From: Streptomyces sp. 8L
GTDB taxonomy: Bacteria > Actinomycetota > Actinomycetes > Streptomycetales > Streptomycetaceae
Direction: 5' to 3'
Assembly: GCF_020176795.1 (NCBI RefSeq)
Contig: NZ_JAIUKE010000081.1
Span: 1-37,387 of the forward strand
Length of the DNA stretch: 37,387 bases
Shown in pieces: positions 9,501 through 18,576 of the stretch (its first letter is position 1; each line of letters begins with the position of its first letter). The notes below the pieces were generated by a model that worked only from the letters and a program-made list of their open reading frames with translations, did no database searches and had not been told where the DNA came from. The position numbers and the translations under genes are program-made.

Positions 9501-12500
9501 GGGCACGGCGCCTGACCACCATCAGCGGTCGCTCGGTCTCCTGCCACTCCAGGCAGGAGCGCAGCACGCCGACGCGGTCGGCGACGCACTGCCAGGCGCG
9601 CGCGAGAAGCACCGGATCGGTGACGCCGTCAAGTTCGAAGGTCATCTGCTCCGCATAGGCGTCCGGGTCGGACAGGGTGTGGAAGAGCATGCCGCTCTGC
9701 ATGGGCGTGAGCGGGTGGATGTCCTCGATGTCGCGGCCGTCGCCCGCGATCCGGTCGACCCCGCCCTGGTCCAGCCCGGCCAAAGGGAAGTCGGACGGCG
9801 TCGCTCCGCCGTTCTCGGGGCGCAGGCAGTGGTCCACCACGTCGCGCAGGGTGGCGAGGAACGCGGCGGCGAGTTCCTGGACGGTGTCGGTGCGGTGCGC
9901 GGAGGGGGAGTAGATCCAGTCGACGCGCAGTTCGCCGTCGCTGACGGCGGCGACGATGTCGATGAGGTGCGGGCGGGGCTGCTCGGGAGCCTGGTCGGCA
10001 CCGAGCGGTTCCAGCCGCGCGCGCACCAGGCCGTCGCTGTCGGTGGTGCCGTCCCACTGGCCCAGGTAGTTGAAGCTGATCTCAGGGTGCGGGGCATCGG
10101 AGAGGGCGGCGTGCGCGGGGCTGCCCGGCCGCGACAGGTACCGCAGGGCACCCTGTCCGATGCCCCGTCCCGGAACGGCCCGCAGCCGCTCCTTGAAGGA
10201 CTTCAGGGCGTGCCCCCAGTCGCCGTCGGGGACGTCCAACGCGACAGGATGGATGGTGGTGAACCACCCGACGGTACGGGACAGGTCGACGTCGTCGAAA
10301 AGTTCCTCGCGACCGTGGCCCTCCAGGGCCACGGTGACCGGTTCGCCCGCCCACCCACGCAGCACGCGGCCGAGCGCGGTCAGCAGGACGTCGTTGACGT
10401 GGGTGCGGTAGGCGGAGGGCACACGTTGCAGCAGGGCCTCGGTCTCGGCACCGCCCAGGCGCACGGAGGCGGTGAGCGCCTCACCGAAGGTGTGGCTCCC
10501 GCCGTCCGGGCCCTCTTGCCCGTCGCGGGGCAGGGGGCGGACCGTGGCGGATGCCTCCTGCCAGTGGGTGAGTTCGTGGTCGAGGGCACCCGAGTGGACG
10601 TGGTCGGTGAGGCGGCGCGCCCACTGCTGGTAGCTGCTCGTCCTCACCCCGAGGTCCGCCGGCCGGCCTTCGGCGAGCTGCGCGTACGCGGTGGCCAGAT
10701 CCTCCAGCACGACGCGCCAGGACACACCGTCCATCACGAGGTGGTGCACCGCGAGGAACAGGCGCGGCGACCGGGACGGGGCGAGCCGGAAGAAGACGCC
10801 CTTGACCGGGGCGCCGTTCGCGAGGTCCAGGGACCGCTGCGCCGCCAGGGCCGCCTCGTGCAGGGCCGCGTCCACCTCGTCGTCGGCGAGAGCCGACAGG
10901 TCCCGCACGGCCAGTGGCTGAGCGGGGCCGTCGCCGTACTCCTGGAGCCACTGCACGCCGTCGTGGCGGTAGCGCATGCGCAGGGCGTCGTGGTGGGCGA
11001 CGACCGCGCCGAGGGCGCGCTCCAGGAGGGCGGCGTCGGTCCCGGGGGCCAGCTCGACCTGGACGGACATGCCGTAGTGGTCCGGGTTGACGGTGTGTTC
11101 GGCGAAGAACCAGTCCTGGATGGGGGTGAGGCCGACAGGACCCGTGGCCTCGTCCGGTCCGGGGCCGGACGCCTCCTCCTCGGTGGTACCGACGACCCCG
11201 GCGAGAGCGGCGATGCTCTGGTGCACGAACAGCAGCCGTGAGGTGAGCCGGAGCCCGGCCTGGCGGGCGCGGGAGACCACCTGGATGGAAAGGATGGAGT
11301 CGCCGCCCAGGTCGAAGAAGTTGTCGTGGACGCCGACCCGCTCCACTCCGAGGACGTCGGCCCAGACGGCGGCGAGAGCCTCCTCGCGCCCGTCGCGCGG
11401 TGCGGTGTACTCGGTGTCAGGCCGCGTGGCCAGCGCGTCCGGTTCGGGCAGCGCGCGCCGGTCGACCTTGCCGCTCGGGGTCAGCGGGAGGCGCTCCAGC
11501 GGGACATACAGGGCGGGCACCATGTAGTCCGGCAGAGAGCCGGCCAGGTGCGTCCGGAGTTCGCCCGTGGCCAGCTCGCGGCCGGCCACCAGGTAGGCGA
11601 CCAGGCGCGCCCGGCCGGACTCGTCGCGGTGCACGACCACCACCGCGTCCCGCACGTCCGGGTGCCGGCCCAGCGCGGTCTCGATCTCGCCCAGTTCGAT
11701 GCGGAAGCCGCGCACCTTGACCTGGTCGTCGGCGCGGCCCAGGTACTCCAGAGCGCCGTCCGGCCGCAGGCGGGCCACGTCGCCGGAGCGGTACATCCGC
11801 GCGCCGGGGGCACCGTACGGATCGGCGGTGAAACGCTCGGCGGTCAGACCCGGTCGGCCGTGGTACCCGCGGGCCAGGTGCGGGCCGGCGATGTACAGCT
11901 CGCCGTGCACGCCGACGGGGACGGGCTGGAGAGCCGCGTCGAGCAGCCGGATCCGTGTGTTGGCCAAGGGGGTGCCGATCGGAGGCACCGCCGAGCCGGC
12001 GAGCGGTGTGCTCATGGCGGCGACGACGGTCGACTCGGTCGGTCCGTAGGCGTTGATCACCCGTCGGCCTGCCGACCAGCGGGCCACAAGGTCGCCGGTG
12101 CTGCTCTCGCCGCCGACGACCAGGGTCCGCAGTCCGTCCAGGCCGTCCGGCGTCAACGTGGCCACGGCCGAGGGCGCCAGGAGGGTGTGCGTGATGCGGC
12201 GTTCGGCCAGGAAGCGCTGGAGGGCCTCACCGACGAGCGGTCCGTGCGGCGGCAGGACGAGTGTCGCGCCGACGGGCAGCGCCATCAGGACCTCCATGAT
12301 GGCGCCGTCGAAGGAGGAGGACGCGAACTGGAGGACGCGGCTGTCCTCCGTGACGTCGAGCCGTTCGATCTCGGCGGAGGCGAGGTTGCCGATCCCGCGG
12401 TGCGGGACGAGGACGCCCTTGGGGGTGCCGGTGGAACCCGAGGTGTAGATGACGTAAGCGAGGTCGTCCGGGCGCGGCCCGTGCTCGGGTGCGGTGGTGG

Positions 12501-15500
12501 GCAGTGCGGACAGTGTCCCGCCGTCCCGGGTCAGGTCCACGACGACGGCGCCGGTGTCCGGCAGACGCCCGGCCGACTCGGTGCGGGTGACGACGACACG
12601 GGCACCCGAGTCGTTGAGCATGAAGGCGAGCCGGTCGGCCGGATAGCCGGGGTCCAGCGGCAGATAGGCGGCCCCGGACTTCATGATGCCGAGAAGGCCG
12701 ACGATCGTCTCCGCCCCGCGCTCGACGCACAGGCCGACGAACGTGCCGGTCCCCGCGCCGAGGGAACGGAGGTGGTGGGCGAGCTGGTTGGCCCGCTCGT
12801 CCAGCTCCCGGTAGCTGAGGACGCTGTGCGTGTCCTCCACGGCGGGCGCCCCTGGACGGCGGCGCGCACTCGCCTCCACCAGCTGCGGAAAGGTGCCGGC
12901 CAGAGTCTCGGCGCGGGCGCCGCTCCAGCCGCGCAGGACCTGTGCGTACTCGGCGTCCGGCAGCATCGGCAGGGTGGCGAGGGCCCGGCCGGGCTCCGCC
13001 GTCGCGGCGGCCAGCAGGGTGATCAGATGCCCGGCGAACCGGGCGACGGTCGCCTCGTCGAACAGCGCGGTGCTGTAGCCGACCTGGGTGGTCAGCTCTC
13101 CCTCGGTCTCGAAGAACTCGATGGTCAGGTCGAACGGCGCGGCCTCGCGCGGCACCTGGTAGCCGGACGTGCCGAGGCCCGGCAGCCGGACCCGGTCGCC
13201 GGGGGCGTTCTGCAGGACGACCATGGCCTGCACGAGGGGAGTGCGGCTCGTGTCGCGCGCGGCACCGACGGCGTCGACAACGCGCTCGAAGGGCACGTCC
13301 TCGTGGGCGAAGGCGTCGAGAGCGGTCTCCTTGACCCGCGCGAGCAGCCCTTCGTACGACAGGTCGGGGTCGACCTGGGTGCGCAGGACGACCGTGTTGA
13401 CCAGGAAGCCGACGAGGTCCTCCAGGTCACTCCGGTCCCGGCCCGACGAAGCGGTGCCGACCGCGATGTCCTGCTGTCCGGACCAGCGGGCGAAGACCGC
13501 CTTCACGGCGGCGGTCAGCGCCATGAAGAGGGTCGCGCCCTGCCGGTGCGCCAGCTCCTTGAGCGCGACGACGGTGGCGGAGGGAACCGGGAACGTGTGG
13601 ACGGCGCCGGCGGAGGAGCGCACCGCCGGGTGCGGCCGGTCCGTGGGCAGCTCCAGCGGGGTGATCCCGGTGAGGCGTTCGCGCCACCGGTCCAGGTGGC
13701 GGTCGAGCAGGCCGCCGCCTTCGAGACGGCCGCGCTGCCAGGCGGCGAAGTCCGGGTACTGCACCGGGGTGGGGGGCAGCCGGTGCGCGCGCCCCTCGGC
13801 GCGGGCCGCGTACAGCTCGCCGAGTTCGCGGGTGACGACGCCCAGCGACCAGCCGTCCGTGACGATGTGGTGCATGCCGAGCACGCACACGTGCTCGTCG
13901 TCGCCCACCCGGACGAGCAGGACGCGCACCAGCGGCCCGGTCGTCAGGTCGTACGGGCGGTTCGTCTCGGTGCGTGCGAGTTCCCGCAGCCGGTCCTCGC
14001 GGAGGTCCTCGGCGATGCCGGTGAGGTCCTCGGTACGCCAGTCGGGTGCGAGCTGGGGATGGACGACCTGGATGCCCTGGCCGCCGACGACGCCGAAGGT
14101 GGTGCGGAGCGACTCGTGCCGGGCGGTCAGGTCCCGCACGGCGGCACCGAGGGCCTCCACGTCGAGCGCGCCGGTCAGGCGCAGGCCGGTGGCGGTGTGG
14201 TACTCGGTGCTCTCCGGCTCGAAGTCCTGGAGGAACCAGAGGCGTTGCTGGCCGTGCGACATCGGCAGGACCCCGTCGCGGGGCACGGTCGGGATGGGGG
14301 TCTCGCCCGTCGACTCCGAGGGCGTGACGGAGGCCGCGAGTTCCGCGATCGTCGGGCTGTCGAACAGCACGCGCGGGGGCAGGGCGAGACCCAGCGCCGA
14401 GCGCATCCGGGAGACGGCGCGAACGGCGAGGATCGAGTTGCCGCCGAAGGCGAAGAAGTCGTCGTGGACACCGATGTCCTCGATGCCGAGGACCTCGGAC
14501 CAGACACCGGCGAGAGTCTCCTCGACGGCGTTGCGAGGGGCCTCGCGGCCGGCGCCAGCGGCGTCCCGCAGGGTGGCGGGATCGGGCAGGGCCTTGCGGT
14601 CGACCTTGCCGTTCGCGGTGAGCGGCAGGGTGGGGAGGACCACGATCGTGGCGGGCACCATGTGGGCGGGCAGCACGTCGGCCAGGTGGGCGCCCAGCGC
14701 CTCCGGGGACGGGTGGTGCTCACCGGACGGGGAGACGTACGCCACCAGGTTGGTGTTCTGGATGACGACGACCGCCTGGGCGATCTCGGGATGGAGCGCG
14801 AGGGTGCTCTCGATCTCGCCCAGTTCGATGCGGAAGCCGCGGACCTTGACCTGGTCGTCGGCGCGGCCCAGGTACTCCAGCGTGCCGTCGGCGCGCCGGC
14901 GGGCGATGTCGCCGGAGCCGTACATCCGCTCCCCGGGGACGCCGTAGGGGTTGGCGACGAAGCGTTCCGCGGTGAGACCGGGCCGTCCGTGGTATCCCCG
15001 CGCGAGACCCGCGCCGGCGATGTACAGCTCGCCGCGTACCCCTGCGGGGGCCGGGCGCAGGGCGTCGTCGAGGACGTACACCCGGAAGTTGGGGATGGGG
15101 GTGCCGATCGGCGGAACGGTCGCGCCGCTCAGCGGAGTGCTCATGGTGGCGCAGACGGTCGTCTCCGTCGGCCCGTAGGCGTTGATCATGCGCCGTCCCC
15201 GGGACCAGCGGGCGACCAGGTCCGCCGTGCTGGCCTCACCGGCGACGACGAGCGTCGCCCCGGCGGGCAGGCCGCGGCCCTCCGGGAGGACGGCCACGGT
15301 CGCGGGGGTCAGGGTGGCGTGGGTGACACCGTGCGCGGCGGCGTAGGCGGCCAGCGGCTCGCCGGGAGCGAGGGTCTCCTTGGAGCCCATGACGAGTGCG
15401 GCGCCGTTCAGCAGGCCCATGCACACCTCCCAGAACGCCGCGTCGAAACTGGCGGAGGCGAACTGCAGGACCCGGCTGTCGGGAGTGACCTCGAACGCCT

Positions 15501-16964
15501 CGGCCTGCGCGGCGGCCAGGTTGCCGATGCCGGCGTGGGAGACGAGCACACCCTTCGGGCGGCCCGTGGAGCCGGAGGTGTAGATGGCGTACGCGAGGTC
15601 GTCGGGTACCGGCGCCGTGTCCGGGGCGGAGACCGGCTGGGCTGCCACCGCGGCCCTGTCCTCGATGAGATCGACGACGACGTCGGTGTCCGGCAGCCGG
15701 TCGCGCAGCCCGCTCTGGGTCACGACGATGCGGGCGTCCGAGTCCTGGAGCATGTAGGCGAGCCGGTCGACGGGGTAGGCAGGGTCGAGCGGCAGATAGG
15801 CGGCGCCGGCCTTCATGATGCCGAGCAGGCCGGCGGCCATGGAAGCGCCGCGCTCGACGCAGAGACCGATCAACTGGTCGCGTTCAGCGCCCCGTTCGAT
15901 GAGGTGGTGGGCGATCTGGTTGGCGCGCTCGTCCAGTTCGCGGTACGTGACCCGGCCGTCCTCGTCGATGACGGCGGTCGCGTCGGGACGCGCGGCGGCC
16001 CAGGCCCCGTACAGCTCGGGGAAGGTGCCCGTGGGCATGTCCCGCGCGGTGTCGTTCCAGTCGTGCACGACGTGCGCGAACTCGTCCTCGGTGAGCAGCG
16101 GGAGCGCGCTGAGCGGGAGCGCCGGATCGGCGGCGGCACCGTCGAGCAGGGTCACGAGGTGCCCGGCGAGCCTGGACACGGTTGCCTCGTCGAAGAGGGA
16201 GGTGTTGTAGCGGACACGGATGCGAAGTCCGGCTGTGTTGATCTCCACGGAAAGATCGAGCGGATCGAAGTCCTGCTGGCCTGGGGGAAGTTCGTCGACC
16301 ACGGTGACCATGGCCTGGATGTAGGGAGTGACACTGGTATCGCGCTGGGGCGCGAGCGCGTCGACGAGTTCGGCGAACGGGACACCGTCGTGCGCCAGCG
16401 CCTCGTCCAGTACGCGGGCCGTGTCACCGAGGAGACTGCTGAAGGGTGCCGCCGTGTCGGCCTCGGTACGCAGGACGACGGTGTGGCCGGTGCGCGGCGA
16501 GACCGTGCCGAGGGCGATGTCCTCCTGCCCGGAGTAGCGGGCGAGCACCGCGGTAGCGGACGCCGCGAGCACCGCGGTGGGAGAGGTGCCGTGACCGTGC
16601 GCGAGGCCGGCCAGGGCCGAGGCCGCGCCGGCCGCGAGCGCGCACTCGTGGGTGGCGGTCGCGGCCGCCCCCCCCCCCCGGCGCGGGGGGGGGGGCCGGC
16701 CCCCCCCCGGGGGGCGCCCCCCCCCCCCCGGCCCCCCCCCCCACGGGGGGGGGCGGGGGGCCGGGGCCGGGGGGGGGCGCGGGCCGGGCCGCGGGCCGCG
16801 CGGGGGGGGGGGCGGCCGGGGGGGGGGGGGGGGGGGGCCGCCCGGGCGACCGGGCGCGGCGGGGCGGCCGGCAGCTCCAGGGGCAGGACGCCGTCGAGCC
16901 GGTCCCGCCAGAACTTGGTCCGGTCCGGGACTGACCGGTTCACCGGAACGTCGGCGCGAGCCAC
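6568..16964 (-). CDS. Non-ribosomal peptide synthetase, (half C)-A-T-C-A-T-E-C-A-T; frame broken by a G/C tract
   Basis: Three-module NRPS, probably the first enzyme of the line. Start is GTG 16964 with a strong GGAGGT 6 nt upstream. The protein opens inside a condensation fold ([16 protein letters not shown]), so the half carrying HHxxxDG is absent. Domains: half-C to about 16080; A1 16020-14560; T1 near 14440 (unusual FGGNSI); LCL C2 14270-12960 (HHIVTDGWS near 13870); A2 12900-11480; T2 near 11310 (LGGDSI); E2 11130-9830 ([11 protein letters not shown] near 10740); DCL C3 9728-8430 (HHILLDGWS near 9320); A3 8380-6900; T3 near 6740. Pockets by eye: A1 D-A-W-T-V-A-A-V-C-K (Phe-like), A2 D-G-M-L-V-G-A-V-V-K (unassigned), A3 D-A-F-W-V-G-G-T-F-K (Val-like). 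The start and the body are in different frames across the nearly A/T-free tract 16661-16848, so the length is not a multiple of 3. I read this as a sequence error, not a pseudogene. Confidence 0.92.
16661..16848. other. G/C-only low-complexity tract inside NRPS, probable artefact
   Basis: In 188 bases there is one A (16743) and no T; the rest is long alternating runs of G and C. It lies between the LELP and THECALAAG segments of the half condensation domain. In the other C domains of this locus those points are only about 15-20 codons apart, whereas here the tract alone would add more than 60. The reading frame differs on the two sides. Both facts point to false bases rather than natural sequence. 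Confidence 0.8.
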
Positions 16965-16970
16965 GTCTGT

Positions 16971-16976
16971 ACCTCC
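16971..16976 (-). promoter_or_regulatory. Strong ribosome binding site deciding the NRPS start
   Basis: The minus strand reads GGAGGT, six bases before GTG 16964. A longer open frame beginning at 17067 has no such site and lies in the wrong frame before the G/C tract, so this site fixes the true start. It shows that the first condensation domain really is incomplete. Confidence 0.75.
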
Positions 16977-16984
16977 AGGAAAGG

Positions 16985-17026
16985 CGGCTTCCGGCGCAGA
17001 GTGCCAGGGCAGGGGTCCGGAAGCCG
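16985..17026 (-). promoter_or_regulatory. Hairpin in the leader of the NRPS gene
   Basis: A perfect 10-bp inverted repeat (cggcttccgg at 16985-16994 and its complement at 17017-17026) with a 22-base loop. It ends 8 nt before the GGAGGT of the NRPS and lies 85 nt after the thioesterase stop. There is no clear U-run, so it may be a weak intergenic terminator, an attenuator or an mRNA-stability element between the two genes. Confidence 0.45.
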
Positions 17027-17111
17027 GCAGGGAGAAAACGGAAAGATGCAGCGCAGGGGGAGTGCACGACGTAGGCCCTCGACCGGCGTCGGTGTGCGGT
17101 GTGGCGGTGTG

Positions 17112-18446
17112 TCAGAGCGTCGTCGTCCGCCGGGCGGAACGGCCGCCGAGCTGCATGAGGGTGACGTCGCCGGTGGCGGGGTCGGTGACGAACCGGCCGG
17201 TGTAGGGCGCGGTGTCGGTGTCCGTCCGCCGGGCGGTGAAGCCCAGGTCGTCATGGAGGGCCAGGTCGGCCGTGAGCCCGGTGGCGTCCGTCAGGCGCAG
17301 TGTGTCCTCACGGTGGAGGCGCACGGAGAAGGCGGTGTCGCCGTTGCGGTAGTCACCGGTAAAGCCTTCGAGGGCGGAGGTGAGAGCCGGCGTGCCGGGG
17401 GCCCCGGGGTGGTAGTCACCGACAGGGAGACCGAGTTCGCGCAGTGTGCCGACGAGATCCGACCACATCAGGGTACCGGTCGTGGCATTCGTGGTCAGGG
17501 CGACGGCCGTGTCGCCGGCGGGCTGCCACCGCACGTGGGCGGTGCCGCCGTCGACGGTTCCGTCGTGCCCGAGCCAGGGCCCGTCGGGGGAGGCGTAGTG
17601 GGCCAGGCCGAGACCCCATCCGTCGGCCATGCCGAAGGCGTCGGCGCCGGGCGTCCTGGCAGCCATCTCGGTGCGCTGTTTCGCCGGCAGCAGCGCACCG
17701 GAGTCCGGATGGCTGCCCAGGTGCAGCGTGGCGAGGGCGACCAGGTCGTCGGCGCTGCCGGCGAGCCCGCTCGCCGGGGCCCAACTGCGGGGGAGGAAGA
17801 GGCCGACAGGGCGGGCCGTGCGCCGGTCTCCTGGCCGGACGGCGTGACCGTCGGCGAGGGCGCGCTGCCCGAGGGGTCCGTGGACGAAGACCGGATCGAT
17901 GCCGAGCGGCCGGAGGAGCCGGTTCTCCAGGACGGCCTGCCACTTCATGCCGGTGACCGCCTCGATGACGCGGCCCAGGACGTTGTATCCCGAATTCGAG
18001 TACGAGAAGCAATGGCCTGGTTCGTGGAGGATCCGGGTGGACGCGATGCCCGCCGCGTAACGCGCGAGAGAGGCTTCGTCGAAATCCTCCAGCTCGTGGT
18101 CGGCGACCAGCCCGGCGGTGTGGCTGAGCAGGTTCCGAAGGGTGACGGAGGAGAAAGCCTCGTCCATGGCTCCGTCGAACTCGGCCACGTACTCGTCGAC
18201 CGGGTCGTCCCATTCCAGATCGCCTTCGGAAACGAGCTGGGCCACCAGCGTGGCCGTGAAGACCTTGGTGACCGAGCCGAACGCGAAAGCGGTTTCTGCG
18301 GTTACCGGATCCGTCATGCCGACGCGGGTGACACCGGAGACCGCCGAGAGGGTGCTGCCCGCATGGCAGACCGTCAACTGAGCCCCGGGCACAGAGTGAT
18401 CGTGCGTCATTTCACGCAATCTCGCTGACACGAGACCCAGTTCCAC
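17112..18446 (-). CDS. Stand-alone PBP-type thioesterase / peptide cyclase (SurE-like)
   Basis: Serine hydrolase of the class C beta-lactamase / penicillin-binding-protein fold, 444 residues. Catalytic motifs are present in order: S58-V-T-K61 (SxxK), Y149-S-N151 (YxN) and H294-D-G296 (third motif). The last 95-100 residues look like the lipocalin-like beta domain that follows the catalytic domain in SurE-type enzymes. There is no signal peptide, so it should be cytoplasmic. Known relatives in NRPS clusters (surugamide SurE, mannopeptimycin MppK) release peptidyl carriers in trans by head-to-tail cyclisation. Adjacency to the NRPS (147 nt, same strand) and the lack of a visible integrated TE support that role here. 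GTG 18446 was chosen for the GGGGGAG just before it, although the spacing is tight; GTG 18431 or ATG 18410 are possible. A plain esterase or DD-peptidase is the alternative. Confidence 0.82.
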   Translation of the reverse strand: MELGLVSARLREMTHDHSVPGAQLTVCHAGSTLSAVSGVTRVGMTDPVTAETAFAFGSVTKVFTATLVAQLVSEGDLEWDDPVDEYVAEFDGAMDEAFSSVTLRNLLSHTAGLVADHELEDFDEASLARYAAGIASTRILHEPGHCFSYSNSGYNVLGRVIEAVTGMKWQAVLENRLLRPLGIDPVFVHGPLGQRALADGHAVRPGDRRTARPVGLFLPRSWAPASGLAGSADDLVALATLHLGSHPDSGALLPAKQRTEMAARTPGADAFGMADGWGLGLAHYASPDGPWLGHDGTVDGGTAHVRWQPAGDTAVALTTNATTGTLMWSDLVGTLRELGLPVGDYHPGAPGTPALTSALEGFTGDYRNGDTAFSVRLHREDTLRLTDATGLTADLALHDDLGFTARRTDTDTAPYTGRFVTDPATGDVTLMQLGGRSARRTTTL

Positions 18447-18470
18447 GTCTCCCCCTTGTTGAACTCCTCG

Positions 18471-18512
18471 GGTACGGCTACCCGCACCATGAGGGGTGCG
18501 GCTAGCCGTACC
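18471..18512. promoter_or_regulatory. 18-bp dyad between kinase gene and thioesterase gene
   Basis: Arms 18471-18488 and 18495-18512 are inverted complements with one mismatch and a 6-base loop. The same arms are also imperfect direct repeats (ggtacggcta versus ggtgcggcta), because each half contains a smaller palindrome such as cggctagccg at 18499-18508. It lies 65 nt past the kinase stop and 25 nt before the thioesterase start. It may be a terminator of the regulator operon (no U-run) or an operator for the peptide operon. Confidence 0.5.
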
Positions 18513-18576
18513 AACCCATGGTCGATCAGATGTTCGTTGGAGGGCAAGGTCTTTCAGCGTGAGGAAAGAACGCAGC

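Noticed and set aside
16661..16848. Genuine proline/glycine-rich linker or G-quadruplex element in the NRPS
   Set aside because: The tract breaks the frame, interrupts a folded domain and mixes G and C runs in both directions. An artefact explains all of this more simply.
16965..17067. Upstream extension of the NRPS to an ATG at 17067
   Set aside because: The extension is in frame with the body only through the false G/C tract, has no ribosome site, and encodes no condensation-domain motif. GTG 16964 with GGAGGT is far better.
11326..17205. Very long plus-strand open frame (1,959 codons) opposite the NRPS
   Set aside because: It is the mirror frame of a high-GC minus-strand gene. Composition is Arg/Gly/Val-rich with no domain motifs, and the minus strand shows complete NRPS motifs throughout.
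17112..18446. Beta-lactamase giving resistance
   Set aside because: Motifs are shared by the whole fold, but there is no signal peptide, a lipocalin-like tail is present, and it lies beside NRPS genes. This fits a PBP-type thioesterase better.
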